This document shows positions 1-19,491 of a stretch of 64,000 nt of DNA, in pieces; position 1 is the stretch's first letter, and each line of letters begins with the position of its first letter. Where the stretch lies: positions 4,467,609 through 4,531,608 of the forward strand of contig CM029119.1 of assembly GCA_016859345.1 (NCBI GenBank). The letters run 5' to 3'. A program made the position numbers and the translations under genes. The DNA comes from Istiophorus platypterus. Its lineage: Eukaryota > Chordata > Actinopteri > Istiophoriformes > Istiophoridae. Below the pieces are notes generated by a model that had not been told where the DNA came from, made no database searches, and worked only from the letters and a program-made list of their open reading frames with translations.

Positions 1-569
1 CTGTCAAGGACAGGAGTCAGAAGAGACATCTGGGGCTTGGAGCCAGCTTCCTAAACTGTCTCAAGCCACTACCCCACCATGCTGCCTGAATCTAATCAGT
101 TTAATGCTGGGTTAACCACTGCTCCATGATGGCAGTTTATACTTTGTGAATAGATTAGTTATAATGAAACTTTAATGAGCTCTGATGGGATAGTGGGTTG
201 AATAACAACATAAAGTGAAGATAATATTGCTGGAGCACACAGTAAATATAGAAAGAAAAAAAGAAGCTTTTTGAATTATCAGTCGCAGTAGAACATACCT
301 AGGCAAAGGGAAGGGAAATATGTTATAAAACGCTATTCAACAGGAAAACATAGCAAATATTAGGTATATGCAGGATATACTGCATTCCCAAGACTTAAAC
401 ATGTTTATTAGCTGACATGTAGAATAGTGTTAATATTTATTCAGTTTAGACAAGTTAATGTGAATTAGGGTGCAACTTAGATTCATGGTTAAAAAAAAAG
501 TTCTATCAGTGATTTTTTTGTAATTTATCATTGGTCTGTAAAATGTCAGAAAATAAGTTGTGGTCATTT

Positions 570-1000
570 ACTTGAATAGCAGTGCTTAGAGCTAAATACT
601 AATGCTAAGATACTGACATTTAGCAGGTATAATGTTTACCATGCATAAACCATGTCTCCAAACTGTTGGAGAAATTAAAAATCTGAACTAGTGACAGCGT
701 TAGACAAACAGTCAGGAGATCACCACAGGTAACAAAATTCATCCTGAGGGGAACTATAATGTCTCCATACAATTCACTGGCAATCAATCAAATAGTTCTG
801 ATGACCTTTCACTCTGGGCCATGCATTTTAATGTCATGAAGGTGGAAGTCAGGGGATCAACAGGCTTATCCTCTGGTGATCATAAATGTCTGTGTAAAAT
901 TGCATTGCAATCCCTCCAACAGTTGTTTAGATAATCAAGCCTGAACCAAAGTGGTGGACTGACCACCCAGGGATACACTGATCCAGCCTCTCTTTCCCAA
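570..1000 (+). repeat. dispersed teleost repeat, copy 1
   Basis: This segment shares ordered blocks with 4040-4740. The blocks are a TTTAGCAGGTATAAT block, an AAAATTCATCCTGAG block, a GTCAGGGG(A)TCA block and a GTGGTGGACTGACCA block. A related block is seen inverted near 54080. Several phrases match a degenerate repeat I know from many percomorph introns. I see no coding capacity. The boundaries are approximate. Confidence 0.6.
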
Positions 1001-2070
1001 AACCAATCGACAAAACTCGGGATATATGTTGTACTTATCCAATACCAGTACTCCCTTTTCCTCATATCTAAAATCTGTATATGTCACTTTGTGAAACTCA
1101 GTGTAAGATTTTTAACATAAGTTAACATGATGCCAAGGGTTCAGTTAAGTTTATTTGTATTTCAATCCATGCATGTTTAAAGAAACCTGCAGGATACATG
1201 CCCCATTTCCCAGATATAACAGTGCAAAGAAATGTTTATCAATTGACTTTCTGATGAGTAAATATAAATTTCTATGGCCCAGAATTATAACAATAAGAAT
1301 TATGTGTGTGTTTGTTGCCCTCTTTATTGGCTGATTGTGTTTTTCAGAGTCTATCTATTAACCCCACAGCTGATCAGCTGAGTCAGGTGTCTGATAACAC
1401 GCAGAGTTTGCCATGCCTGTGAACATGCTGTCTTGTGATATGGTAACTCACTGTTGATAAGAGGCCATGTGGACGGGCCCTGGGCAAGGTGTGGATTTGA
1501 TCTGGGGGTGATGAGGATCACCTGAGGATCCTGTCACAACCAGCCTCTTTATGCCTCTGTCACAGCCTCTTTATGCACAGGTCACATTAGGACTGGGGGG
1601 TCTCTAACAAAGGTGTTTCTTCAAGATGATTTTGTGAACTCTCTCTGAAACCTAGGACTATTTTTATTCTTTTTTTTGTTTTAAAAACCACAATTCAATC
1701 ATTGATCGGCTAAGATGTTTTTCTTTCCCTCTGGGCCATTTAACTGTTTACATGTCATTAATCATCTTAAAATGCTTTCTTTATGAAGTGGCATTTAACA
1801 GATAAAAACAGCAAATTGTTTTTGCCTTATAGGGAAATTTGAGTTCATTTCTATGGATGCTCCCTTACCCTCCCTTACCCCTGCCACAAGGGTCGGAGTA
1901 ACGGAGGCCCCATAGACCCTGGAATTGGGGTACTGGTAGTAAAGCAGCACTTCTTATATAAATCTACTAAGAGCATTAACATAGCACAGGGATAGACTAC
2001 AGACTTGTGGGCTCATGGGAAAGAGGGTGGCACCCTAATCTGTAAAAGTGCATAACTGTAACACAAATAA

Positions 2071-2092
2071 TTTTTTTTTTTTTTTTTTTTTT
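2071..2092. repeat. poly-T run (22 nt)
   Basis: An uninterrupted T homopolymer of 22 bases in AT-rich non-coding DNA. It could be the reverse of a retroposon poly-A tail, but I see no recognisable element body next to it. Confidence 0.8.
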
Positions 2093-2244
2093 AAATCAAG
2101 TCACAGGGCTTGTTTTCTGGTTATTTTAAAATGCTGACAGCACACGTGTTTGGAGAAATTGGAGACTCCTTGGTGTTACATCAATTAACCGTAAAATATA
2201 CACTACTCAACACTATAGAAAATTAGCCTACTGCACTAGCCGAC

Positions 2245-2289
2245 ATGCGTCATAATTTATGTATGACGCATACATAAATTATGACGCAT
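2245..2289. repeat. perfect 18-bp inverted repeat
   Basis: The two 18-base arms (2245-2262 and 2272-2289) are exact reverse complements around a 9-base spacer. The spacer, ATGACGCAT, is itself a third copy of the sequence that ends the right arm. No element body flanks it. Confidence 0.85.
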
Positions 2290-2859
2290 ACCGACATCTC
2301 CCCGACAGTGTCAACCCATTACTTTGAACAACTCCCAACATCTTCCCTTCACACCCTGCAGCTCATCATATGACCCAGGAGGGAGGCTTGTGCATATGAC
2401 AACGCTCCAGAGAATGAGTGTTCCAGTATTTAATGTGCACTCTTCCCCCTACGCTGCATGTAAAAGGCTCCCTTTGTCCCTGAACACCAACACACACTCT
2501 TATACACACAAACACATGTGGCTGTAGCACAAGTGTGTACACACCCATACAGACAGAGCTCCACTGTGTTGGCACTCAATTGACAGGGAATGAAATCAAT
2601 TCCTTTTAGTTTTTTTGGCAGTGGGTTGCAACTGGGACATGTGGGAAAATTGGGCAGTCTATGGCCATGGCTACCAGACATAATAAACTGACTGGAAAAC
2701 CAATGCTGTGTATCTCATAAGATAACGACATTATACTGGCATGGTCAATAATGTAGGTGTTAAGATAAAGGCATTTTGATGAAAACATAATAGCCTACTG
2801 AAATCAATTGACTTATAATGAGAGAATAGCATCAAGACACTTGCAGCTGCTGGTAAACA

Positions 2860-3830
2860 TACAGTCCTGGGTAAAATGCTTGGCACCTATGAATGTTGAG
2901 TAAAGAATTTACAGTACATTTAGAAAAAAAAATGAATTACCAAAAAAAACCCCAAAACAAAACAAAAAAAAAAAAACCCTGGCATAATGGTGGAATAATA
3001 CAAACACAAAATGTACCACAGACATAATTATTGGCACCTTCACTAATATTTAGTTGCAGAACCTTTGGTAACAATGATGCCTCTAATTGTTCTTTGTAAA
3101 CATCTAGAAGCTTCTTGTACCTCTCTGCTGGTAGTTTCTACTTCTTTTCCATTGCTTTGTGTTTAAGCTGTTTTTAAGTTTGCAGGAGTTGTTCCTTTCA
3201 GTTCTCTCCAAAGCTTTTCAATGGGATGCAGGTCAGGAATCATAGCTGGCCAGTTTAAAACAGTCCATCTTTTCCTTTTCAACCGTTTCTCTGTGCTGCT
3301 GGATGTTTGCTTTGGGTCGTTGTTCTGCTGAAAGACCGTAGACCTTCACCTCAAACCCAGTTTTCTGACACTGGGTAACACACTTTGCTCCAAAATACCT
3401 TGGTGATCTTCTGAATTCATCATTACTTTGATCCGTTCGGTGCCTCCTGTACCAGAGGCAGCAGAGCAGCCCCACACCATGATAGAAGCTCCCCCATGTT
3501 TTACTGTCGCCCTTTGTCTTCACCCATGGAGCTCTACTTAGTTTAGTGTGTGACAAATGGTTTGAGCTGAATCCACGTGTCCAGATTGATCCAGATAAAT
3601 GATAACAGTGTTTCTGATTCTCTCAGACATTTCTCTTTACTTCACCATTGTGAAAAAGAAATTGGAAACAAGCAGCCACTTTCTATGCAGTAGAACCATC
3701 ATTCATTGGTTAATTTGAGTCATGACAACCCTGAAAATTAAGCACAGGTGAGACCTATTTGTTTTTTTGTTTTGTTTTGTAGGAACTAATTCAAATTCAC
3801 CAAAAGAGTCCAATAATTTTGATTTTTTAA
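2860..3830 (-). mobile_element. decayed Tc1/mariner-like transposon
   Basis: On the minus strand, 3470-3498 translates to HGGASIMVWGC, a hallmark of Tc1-family DDE transposases. It lies just after the region carrying the first catalytic aspartate in intact members. Flanking minus-strand sequence reads as further degraded transposase with frameshifts and stops, and no complete open frame survives. The low-coordinate end (TACAGTCCTGGGTAAAATG) looks like a Tc1 terminal repeat. The other end is blurred, with a GTCCAATAATTTTG motif near 3807. It is a non-autonomous fossil. Confidence 0.8.
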
Positions 3831-4039
3831 AATTTTGGTATATGAAAGTCTGTTGTTGTGGTTGTTCAGTAACTTTGGACACTTTATTAAATATTCTGTA
3901 TTTTCAAAATATCTTATTTTTAATCAATTTTTCAAGATATTCTAAATTATGTGCTTAAGATTGTGTTGTGCAACAGCCAGTTAGTTGCAGTGGAGAAATA
4001 AATAACACATCTATAGCTGTACTAGTAGCTCTGTGAGAG

Positions 4040-4196
4040 TGTAGTTAGGTACAGTGGTGCTGTGCACTAAATGTTAACGTGCTAACATGCTCACGATGAC
4101 AATGCTGACATGCTGATGTTTAGCAGGTATAATTACCAGCCGTGACATCATGGCTGGTATTTTTCTGACCCTGTGAGTCATCATGTGTTTGTATGT

Positions 4197-4278
<82 letters not shown>

Positions 4279-4740
4279 CTGTGTGCACATGGCAAAGTTT
4301 GGTCCTCAGGACACCCACTGTAGCAAGAACAAGCACAGAGTATCTCATAAAGTATCTCGCATAAAATATGGATGTGATGATTGGTGTAAATGAAAAGTTT
4401 ACGGATCAATAGAGTTGTTAAAATTCATCCTGAGTGGAACATTAATATCTTTAGTGCCAGTTCACCTAATATATGTTGAGGAAATGTACAAGATGAGGGA
4501 AAACTCTGCTGACCTGCTGGTGGAGCTACAGGAAAGGTCAGGGGCTCACCAAAGTCTTGGTATACATCCTCTTGGGATCATCAAGGTCTGTACAAATTCA
4601 TTATTTAACACTGGGAAATCAGAGTGGTGGACTGACCAACCAACACATTGACAGACGTACAAACATTGCCATCAATAGAGCCATGCTGCTAGAAACTCAA
4701 GTCAAGGTTCCACCTTTCTAATACTAAATCACCATTACTC
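4040..4740 (+). repeat. dispersed teleost repeat, copy 2 (with TG insertion)
   Basis: Same family as 570-1000, with the shared phrases TTTAGCAGGTATAAT, AAAATTCATCCTGAG and GTGGTGGACTGACCA. This copy begins with a TGCTAACATGCT-type block and is split by a long TG microsatellite. Boundaries are approximate. Confidence 0.6.
4190..4286. repeat. (TG)n microsatellite
   Basis: Nearly pure TG dinucleotides for about 95 bases with a few interruptions (ATG, TTTG, CTG). The apparent Cys-Val reading frames over it are artefacts of the repeat. Confidence 0.95.
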
Positions 4741-7700
4741 CAATATCATATGAGGCTATGCTGTATGCGACCATAGAAAAAAAACCCTAGCCCTGTCTCT
4801 GAACAGATGCCATGCTAATGACTGATGATGATCAGTGAGATGGCATCCTATGTCAGCAGGCTATGGTCTTCTGAAGGTCACCAGACGACCCCGACTGGAC
4901 AAAAGAACTGAGGGAAGTACTGCCCCCCCCCCAAGTATTTCCTGCCTTGCCTTTTCCTCTCCTCTCCTCAGATGAACTACTTAGAGGAGGTACCCCTTTG
5001 GGGTTGGAACAGTGAAAAAATAGGACTTGGCTCATTCAACGTGTTTCTTTGGTAGGATTAATCTGCTTCTTTGCTTCTAGAGTGACTTGTCAGGAAGCTT
5101 AATAACTGAGTGTGTGCCAGGCTATTCATTTGCCTCCACTGAGTGGGCAGTTACTTTGGTATTTGGGAGGTAATTCACATTTGAAGAGTCTGAGTGTGTT
5201 ATGATTTCCTTTTGTTGTTATAACAGTTTAATCAAGTGAAATGCAACTGGTATCAACTTAGTCACAGCTGTATGAGTGAAAGTGGGGTAAAAAGATGAGG
5301 GAAATGTGGGAAAGCTGTGTGTGTAGTATGTCCGTGTGTGTCTATACATGGACATGGCATGCTCAGGGAAATTTCATGGATTTCTGCATGTGCCGTCACT
5401 ACAAAAAGTGGACTTTTGACTTGAATCTGATGACAGTTATTGGGTTGTTTACTTATGCTGCCCACACTATCAATCAGACCTGATCAAACTACACTAATCG
5501 AACACATACTAAGGAATGATGTGTTTTCTAGTGTCAAACTCTGAAAAAATTAATAACAAAGTGTCTGTTTTTTTCCAAAATTTCAATTCTTAGTTGGTCA
5601 GTCAGTCAGGACTGTTTCATGTTATAGAAAAATCCTTAGAATTTGAAAGTAAGCTTTTAGGGACTTTCAAACACACAACACCTATAAGATTTTCAAGATT
5701 TTCACTCAATTATTTTATTGTCTTTATTCATCCTAAAAACACCCAGATCTGTATATATAACCATTTGATTGTTAGTTACTTGCTGTATACTGCATTTTTT
5801 TTTCAATAAAATCTATTGTAATAATGTGACTTTTATGGATTACATTTTAAAACAAATATCAAAATAAAATTTATACATGTTCCCTTTTTTTCAGCAAATG
5901 CTTGATCATCTTAAATATGAATCAAGTTTTGTTTTGGTATCAGTTCCAGAACTCAGGTGTTGCACTGGCACAAATATTAAAAAAAAGAGTCATACCCTGC
6001 CTTATATCCAGTCCACAGTACACATGAATAAGATGGTAGGTATAATGAACGGCTATTTTCATTAACCACTCTCTGGTACAGTCTTGACTTACTAGAGCCA
6101 TAAATACCACATCCTGAATTGTGATTGTTCATTCAAGTTACCAAACTGACCGGCACAGAAGCCAACCTCTCCTCCAGGGAGGATGTAAAGTCAAAGGACA
6201 AGACCTATGACTTCATCTCAACATAAGAATATGACTGATTACACCCACATAAAGGAGAACTGGCTCCATGACTAAGGTTTTTAAACACACAGTAGCCTGG
6301 GGAAATGAGACTAATAAGCCCAGAACATACCCATTGAAAATCCCATTTACTCAGCTCTATCTAAAGGCTTTAACATGGTATGAGATGACATAAATTATTA
6401 ACACACTGCTTTGAGACCTGTTGCGCTTGTCAATCAACATTAAGCTGTCAAGTCGAATATCAAGAACTAGGAAAATACTGAGGAGTGGCACAAGCTACAC
6501 ATCTACATCATTGTGACATCTGAATCCTGACACACAGAAACACACCAAAAATATATATAATAAAATAATCATGTGTGTGTAAACATTTATGTTTCTATCA
6601 ATTATGGTCTGTAATATTTTAATCCTGTTTTCAGTCTAAACCGTGTTGGCCACTGCTAACTCTGCTGGGATTAAGACAGTGTGGGGGCTGGAAAAATAAT
6701 AAAACAGATTAAGTGTGAACCCCTGCAGTGGTTAAGGGTTGTTAAAGATGGTTGAGTGAGGGGCTGCTTGTGTGTATAACATGAGGACCGGGGAGGATTA
6801 AGAGAAGGAGGGTTGTGTGTTTGACCTTTCAAAGCACAAAAACAATATTAAATTAAATTAATTGAGAAATTTACTTTGGAATCTTGGATCTTAAACTCTG
6901 TTTTTTTATGTTCCAAAGTTCCAAATATTATTTTTTGGCAACATTTATTTTAGATTTTATGTTTTCTTCCAAAGTCTGAAATGAGCTGAAAAGAACAAAG
7001 CATTGATTCAAAGTCTTACTGCATGAACCAGACATAATACATGAAACAGTCAATCAGCAGTTTCCCTCGTAACTTGTTTCAGATTTTAAACTTGATCATA
7101 ACTAACCAAGGGATTTCTGGGACTGTGACTATGCAGAGAGATATTAACTGACTGCTATAGCAGACATCAAACATAATACTTTCAAAACAAAAGTATACAA
7201 ATATCTAACAAATTAAAAGCCACATTAAAACAATATACAGAAATTAATAATTATCTTAATTTTCTGTGAAACAAACTGTTACAATAATGTGCCAAAGTCC
7301 AGGTATTACAAAGCCTGTAGTACTTGAATATGGTTCCTATTGCAAAAGTCAACTGAGTGCAGCCACTGCCTCTTTCTAAAGTTCTTTTAAGACACTCCTG
7401 TGGATGTCTTGATTTTTTTTTTTTTTTTTAATCTTTACACCCTGTGTTTTTATGTTTTTGTTTTTTTTAAACCCTGGCCACTTCCAAGGTTAGCAATACA
7501 GATTAAAAACCTATTGTTAACCTGTTTTAAAAGAAAAAAAGGCATTTTGTTTGTAGTTTAACTTATTTGAGTCAACTATGAAGTGGGTTTAGAGGCAGCA
7601 CCACCACTTTATTTTCTTCTTTTACTTAGATTTGACTAAAACGAATAAGCTGACTTTCAGCTTTACAAGTGCTAACATCCACAGTGAATCACCGCTGTCA

Positions 7701-8576
7701 AATGAGAGCCCTTTTTATACAGCATCATCCCGGTTTTTCCAAACAGTGCAGTTGGACAAAACTAGGACTAGTGTTGATCCATTACCAAGATATACACCCG
7801 ACATAGGGTTTCATTTCAGATCCGTTGTTGTGCAGAGCCACAACTACAGAAAAATGTTAGCATCCAAAAATAGACTGTACTTTAGGGATGGAGTGATGGG
7901 AGCCTGCCAAGAAGTGTATCACTGGGTTGAATCAAATGACAGGGCTCCTGCTTTTGCCTCGGTGAGACTGTCACTAGACATGACGCTGAGTGGGATCACT
8001 AGGGCTCAGTCTGTATTTGCTGGGAGAACGGAGAGCAAACACCTCACTAACACATCAGTGGGTTGCTCATACATCTGAGGCTTGACTGAGGTATTACAAG
8101 CTAAACTATAGTGGTGCCAGTCAACCTCGATGCAATATTCACTGCAGCTATGGGTCCCAGAGGGAGGACATGTGTCAGCTACAGTGCAGGTTGTTTGTTT
8201 GTTTGTTTACTTGTTTGTTTGCTATGCCCTCAATTTTCTTCCACGCAGATGCCCGATGGTGGGTCGTGGCAAGGATCAACAACCGGTTTTGTAAAGTGTA
8301 AAGTGTACAGTGTCTGTAAGTATAAAAATAAAAGAACGGATTATACTTTTCATAAAAAAAAAAAGTAGTAAATAAATGAGAAGTGAAATTTGATGTAGTT
8401 GATAATCGTCGCGGAAGTGATTCTGCCAGATTTCCGAATTGATCTCGGAGTCAAAGCTCCTCGTAACAAAATGCACAACGCGAGGCTTTAATCTGTAATC
8501 CCGGGGTTATGAATTTGTTTGGCAGACGATCTGAAAACAAAAAAAAACAAAATAAACCCCAAAAAAAAGCACCCAC

Positions 8577-8876
8577 CTCCTCCGCGTGTTTCCTCAGCGC
8601 CTTCTCCCGCTCGTACTGGGTGATGAGCTGCTCGTTGTCCTCCTTCAGCAGCTCCAGCTCCACTTCGTGCTCCTGGTTGACGGCGAACACCGAGTCCAGG
8701 TTCTCCAGCACGGCCACGACCAGCGGCATCAGCTCCTTCACCACGTCCTCGTCGTACTTCTCGATTAGGCGCTCGAACTCGCGGTATATGGAGCTGGCCA
8801 GGCCGGACACCCGCTCGGACATCATGGCAGAGTTGTCCGACTCGTCCTGGTACAGAACTACTTCGTCCAGCTCCAT
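8577..8876 (-). CDS. spag9: spag9 (JIP4) coding exon 1, partial gene
   Basis: The first 100 codons encode the N-terminus of a JIP3/JIP4 scaffold. These proteins link JNK or p38 MAP kinases to kinesin and dynein and act in vesicle and lysosome transport. The start is the ATG at 8876-8874. The exon ends in GAG followed by a GTGGGT donor (8576-8571), exactly after the KALRKHAEE stretch. Visible marks are MSERVSGLA (residues 19-27), the RH1-type segment around SIYREFERLIEKYDE, and the start of the long coiled coil. VVAVLENLDSVFA and RKHAEE fit SPAG9/JIP4 better than MAPK8IP3/JIP3, which I recall as VVNVLENLDSVL and RKQAEE. The remaining exons lie beyond the left edge. The open frame running on past the donor is intron sequence. 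Confidence 0.88.
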
Positions 8877-9130
8877 TTTTCTTTTCTTTCTCGCCTCCGC
8901 TTGCGCTTCTTTTCCCCGGCTAACGTTAATGAGCTAGCCGCGAGCTTCGGCTGCCCGGTGGCTGCGCGCCTCGCTGCTTGAAGCGCCTCGAAAACTCTGT
9001 TTCTAAAACATTTCTCGATTATTGTTATTCGTGCGGAGGAGACGCTGTAGCCCCCGGACCCCGTCTGCGACCCTCGGCTGTGTGGACGGCGGACTTTGGG
9101 CGCTTGCTAGCCGGGTAGCTAGCGCGACTG
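8877..9130 (-). promoter_or_regulatory. spag9 5' UTR and CpG-rich promoter region
   Basis: GC- and CpG-rich sequence lies directly upstream of the spag9 start codon and contrasts with the AT-rich surroundings. Examples are the CCGCG and GCGCGCC blocks around 8940-8975 and CGGCGGAC near 9090. No TATA box is obvious, which fits a CpG-type housekeeping promoter. The transcription start cannot be placed from sequence alone. Confidence 0.5.
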
Positions 9131-11111
9131 GAAAGTCTTCACTTGGCTCCTGATTAGTTTCCCTGTCCAACAGATGAGCTCCTGCTGTTGCCTTCGAGTG
9201 CCGTCGGAAAGACGACGACGACGACGAAGGCGAAGGCGGTTAAACGACCGATAAAAGAAGGGAATAGTGTGCTTTTTTTTTTTTTTTTAATCCCCAGGGG
9301 GTCGTGTGATACGGCAAAAAAAAAGGTGCACACGAAAATATATATAAAAAACAACACGCGCCACGGTGCTGTTAAACGGTGACTACGGTGCAACACTGTG
9401 TTGCAGATGAGCAGCAATAAACACGGGAGGTAAACGCCACCGGCTCCTCGGTTCACACAGTCAAAGCTGAGAGGAAAAACTCCATCAGACCTGTTGCTCT
9501 TATAGCGTCTGTCCTCTGACGTCTAAGGGTGGAGATCGAACCGTGTCGACTGATTAGAAGAACAACAAATACTTAACGTGTGGCTCGTCCTCCCAGTCAA
9601 TCTCTGGCGTTCACCTCTCCCCTATTAAATGATTTGTTTTTGTCCCATGTGACAGATCACGCACAAACGAGGTCCTTTAGGTGTCCCTCCGTTTGACTGC
9701 CTCCATAGGTTATGTAACACTCTGCCTGGTCACATATTGCCGAGCCAGGTCCTGATACCGTGCTGAGCAACCAGGCCGGACCTTAACACGTCCGAGCCCC
9801 GAGCCAGGAACTTACGAGGATCACTTGAAGATGTAACGGGGTCGTCGACGGGACCTCGCAGTTACGTCAGATGCTAAAGAGGTCTGGGAGGGATTGAATA
9901 AAAACTCGAACTAATCCTTTTTCATTGGAGGCATTTCATAATTATTTACACCCTATCCCGGTGACTTCTATGGCTTTAGGCGAGAGAGGAATGCTTTTGT
10001 TCAGGCTTATAAAATCCTACTCCTTTTTTTTCGAACTGGTTCAACAGGTAGTTTATAAGTGAGATCACAGTTTTGTGGTCTTCATGTTAGAGGAAAAAAA
10101 AAAAAAAATCAATGGATGAAATTGTGCTTCAGAAAAAGCTTTTAATCGCATCAAGGAGTCCAATGCATTCTATTGAGAATTTGTAATAGTTATGCAGACA
10201 TCAGTTGATTCAAACTTTAACATGTCACCTGAAAAGAAAGATGGAATATTCATGGCAAGTAACCCACAATATGTCTGACTACAATCTTCCTACCTCTTAA
10301 ATATAACATGTTTATGCAACACAGCATGCGCTTCTCGAACTGCACTGGTGAAAATGCAGAGAAAAAAAAAAATCACTGTAAACACACAGCACTCATTCGT
10401 CTTTCGGCAAAGCAATTCTGTCGACTTGTCCATAGGCACTGTTCACCCTGATGTCTCAAGACATTAAAACACAAGACAGAATAACCACAGTTTCTATACA
10501 ATGAAGATGTAATGCTTTTGTCCACATCTGGAGGTAAAAGTTACCCCTATATCCTCGTGTCCTGGATCAGACTGCTCTTTAGTCGTCCCTGCAGATAAGG
10601 AAGACGGGTTGGGGGCAATGCCAACCTTACAGCACTTACACAAAACACAAGATGTAGACCACTGACATTACAGTTTACCTGCAGCACTGTCAAATATTAT
10701 ACACATCACACATTCAAAGATCATGGCATCAAGTTGCTCATGGAGTAACTCAACTGAAAAGAAGAAACTTATTTAAAGTAAATAAATAAGAGTGCAAATT
10801 AACGAACAAGTCCTTGTGCTCCAACATGTTTTGTTTTTTTTAATCCAATCAGGTTCATTCATGGAGATTACAACAGATATATCTCTAATGTTTCAAGTTT
10901 TCTATTTCTGTTTGAAACAAGTCTGAATGTAGACGCTGAAGTAGCCCAGTAATCGCACTTGGAACCAAAATGTTTGAGGAGATCTTAGGATTACAGGCCA
11001 AGTGAAGTACTTGAAACAATCCTGGATAAGGTGTGGAGAAAATAAAATGGCTTATATATAAAGAAAAGTAGGCTAGCACACAGGATAATCATTCAGTCTC
11101 CATGGTCCATT
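9131..11111. other. spag9-daglb intergenic DNA, including the daglb 3' UTR
   Basis: There is no recognisable coding exon. GC content falls away from the spag9 promoter. The part next to 11112 must hold the daglb 3' UTR (minus strand). I see no canonical minus-strand AATAAA close to the stop codon. Minus-strand ATTAAA variants (TTTAAT on the plus strand) occur near 10137 and 10836, so the polyadenylation site is uncertain. Confidence 0.4.
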
Positions 11112-18025
<6,914 letters not shown>

Positions 18026-18360
18026 TTTTGCAGGTATACAAGCCGAATTATTCCAATGTTGGTAACTGAACCTTCCACCACTACGGACTGGGCAAGATTC
18101 TCCGGGGCAATTGAACACCTCACGTCATGACTTCACTGCCAGAGCAGCAGCTGCACTGGGTGGCGACCAGCCGTACCCACTATCGTCACATTATACTTTC
18201 CAATGTTGCTCAATCGGCCCCAATGCTTCCCTCTTTAAGGTGAAAGTAAGCTGCAAGCTAATGTCAGGCACAGTATTCTAGCAGACGCGTCTCTTTCCGC
18301 CAACGTTACCTAATTTCACGAAGGTACGTCCAAGCTATCATGCGCTGGTCAGACACGGTG
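18026..18360 (-). promoter_or_regulatory. daglb 5' UTR and promoter region
   Basis: Sequence upstream of the daglb ATG is moderately CpG-rich, with scattered CCGG and CGTC motifs to about 18360, then becomes AT-rich. No TATA box is evident in a convincing position. The start of transcription is not determinable by eye. Confidence 0.4.
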
Positions 18361-19419
18361 TTATCGTGTGTGTCCTGTCAACGCTGAACTAGCTTGATGA
18401 CATTAGATAATGTTGGTAACAGGTTTAACGAGAGACAGCAGAATTTATGGTGTCGCGTAACTAGCTTCTGACGTTAGCTCTCTTTCTAAAAAATACTCTA
18501 AACCTATGTCGAGAAATTGATTTATAGTCCTTTTTTACAAGCGCTACTATTTTTAACTAGTTAAATCAACATCCTGCTCTATATCTAACGTTATCAACCA
18601 TCTCAAACGTCAAGGTAACATAAATTATAGCTCGATATAGTAAGCGGGCTTGTTTTGTTTTTCACGAAAGCCAACAGCGTGTCCGTCCGTTGACGACACC
18701 CTATTGCAACACCGCTCCTCTTATCAAAGTTCCGTTTAATCTTTTTGTTCCGTTATCATAGCGCTCAACCCGTGGCACATAGGAAATAGTTTTATAAATG
18801 ACTATACAGTAGATTTTTTATTTCTATTAAATCTGTCCGCTTCGACTTGACACACAGTTCCTCCGCGTAAACATGCCATTAAATGCTCAAAAATCTATTC
18901 GGAATTTTTTTTTTTACAGGTTTATACAGTATATTTTCGTATACGGGTATATCCATTGAAATCAAGGGTTCACTTGGAAATCAATTTCAAAGTAATTTTC
19001 TCCCTCGACCTCCATTTTTTTTTTGAAAATGTCTAAGTGCCCGATTTCCCTCCCATCCCTTTCTGCTATAATGGGCATATTTCGATCAGTCTCTCAAATA
19101 AGTCAGAGAATCCAATCTATTGCCTGACATCTGTTTGCAAAGTAAGAATATTTGTAGATGAGATAGGATTTGTTCATAATTCCGTTTCCTAGTAGCTAAT
19201 AACTAAATTAATTGAGAACTTGGTTATATATTGAAATATTCGTGAGAATTATTGAATTTGTTATGTACTACACATTAGCTCTTTAACTATTATGTTTATC
19301 TTATTAACGCATTAAGCAGCGTTTCCTGGCTTAATTTTCTGTCCAAAAATCCATTCACTGTACATATTGCACACACTGTTATTGTTTTTATCCATAAATA
19401 CACTCGTGGTGCTCCATGT
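18361..19419. other. AT-rich intergenic spacer between daglb and tRNA-Gln
   Basis: I see no coding exon, transposon motif or long repeat. It is AT-rich with several homopolymer T runs, and it separates the daglb promoter from the tRNA-Gln/mrpl58 unit. Confidence 0.5.
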
Positions 19420-19491
19420 GGTTCCATGGTGTAATGGTTAGCACTCTGGACTCTGAATCCAGCGATCCGAGTTCAAATCTCGGTGGAACCT
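19420..19491 (+). tRNA. tRNA-Gln (CTG)
   Basis: A full 72-nt cloverleaf sequence. The acceptor arms GGTTCCA and TGGAACC pair, the anticodon stem CTGGA/TCCAG encloses loop CTCTGAA, and anticodon CTG is at 19453-19455. A and B boxes are intact (TGGTGTAATGG and GAGTTCAAATC). It reads like the standard vertebrate tRNA-Gln-CTG. A Pol III terminator-like TTTCTTTT follows at about 19497. It lies 230 bp upstream of the mrpl58 start codon on the same strand. Confidence 0.97.

Larger units (their letters stand above)
1..8576. other. non-coding stretch, probably spag9 intron 1
   Basis: I recognise no protein-coding exon here. The stretch lies downstream of the first spag9 exon on the minus strand, so it is most simply part of that gene's intron 1. 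I looked for a continuation of the JIP coiled coil on the minus strand and did not see one. The content is AT-rich sequence, dispersed fish repeats, a Tc1-like fossil, a TG microsatellite, a poly-T run and a perfect hairpin, listed separately. An open stretch at 7630-8078 is treated as a finding. Confidence 0.5.

Noticed and set aside
3233..3556. 107-codon minus-strand frame as a host gene
   Set aside because: It is an out-of-frame reading of the Tc1 fossil; the true transposase motifs are in another frame.
4173..4409. Cys-Val and His-Thr repeat proteins over CA/TG tracts (also at 14912-15282, 41637-42082, 60467-60750 and 62442-62866)
   Set aside because: These are translations of dinucleotide microsatellites with no start context, splice support or family match.
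8509..8937. 142-codon serine-rich plus-strand frame
   Set aside because: It is the antisense shadow of spag9 exon 1.
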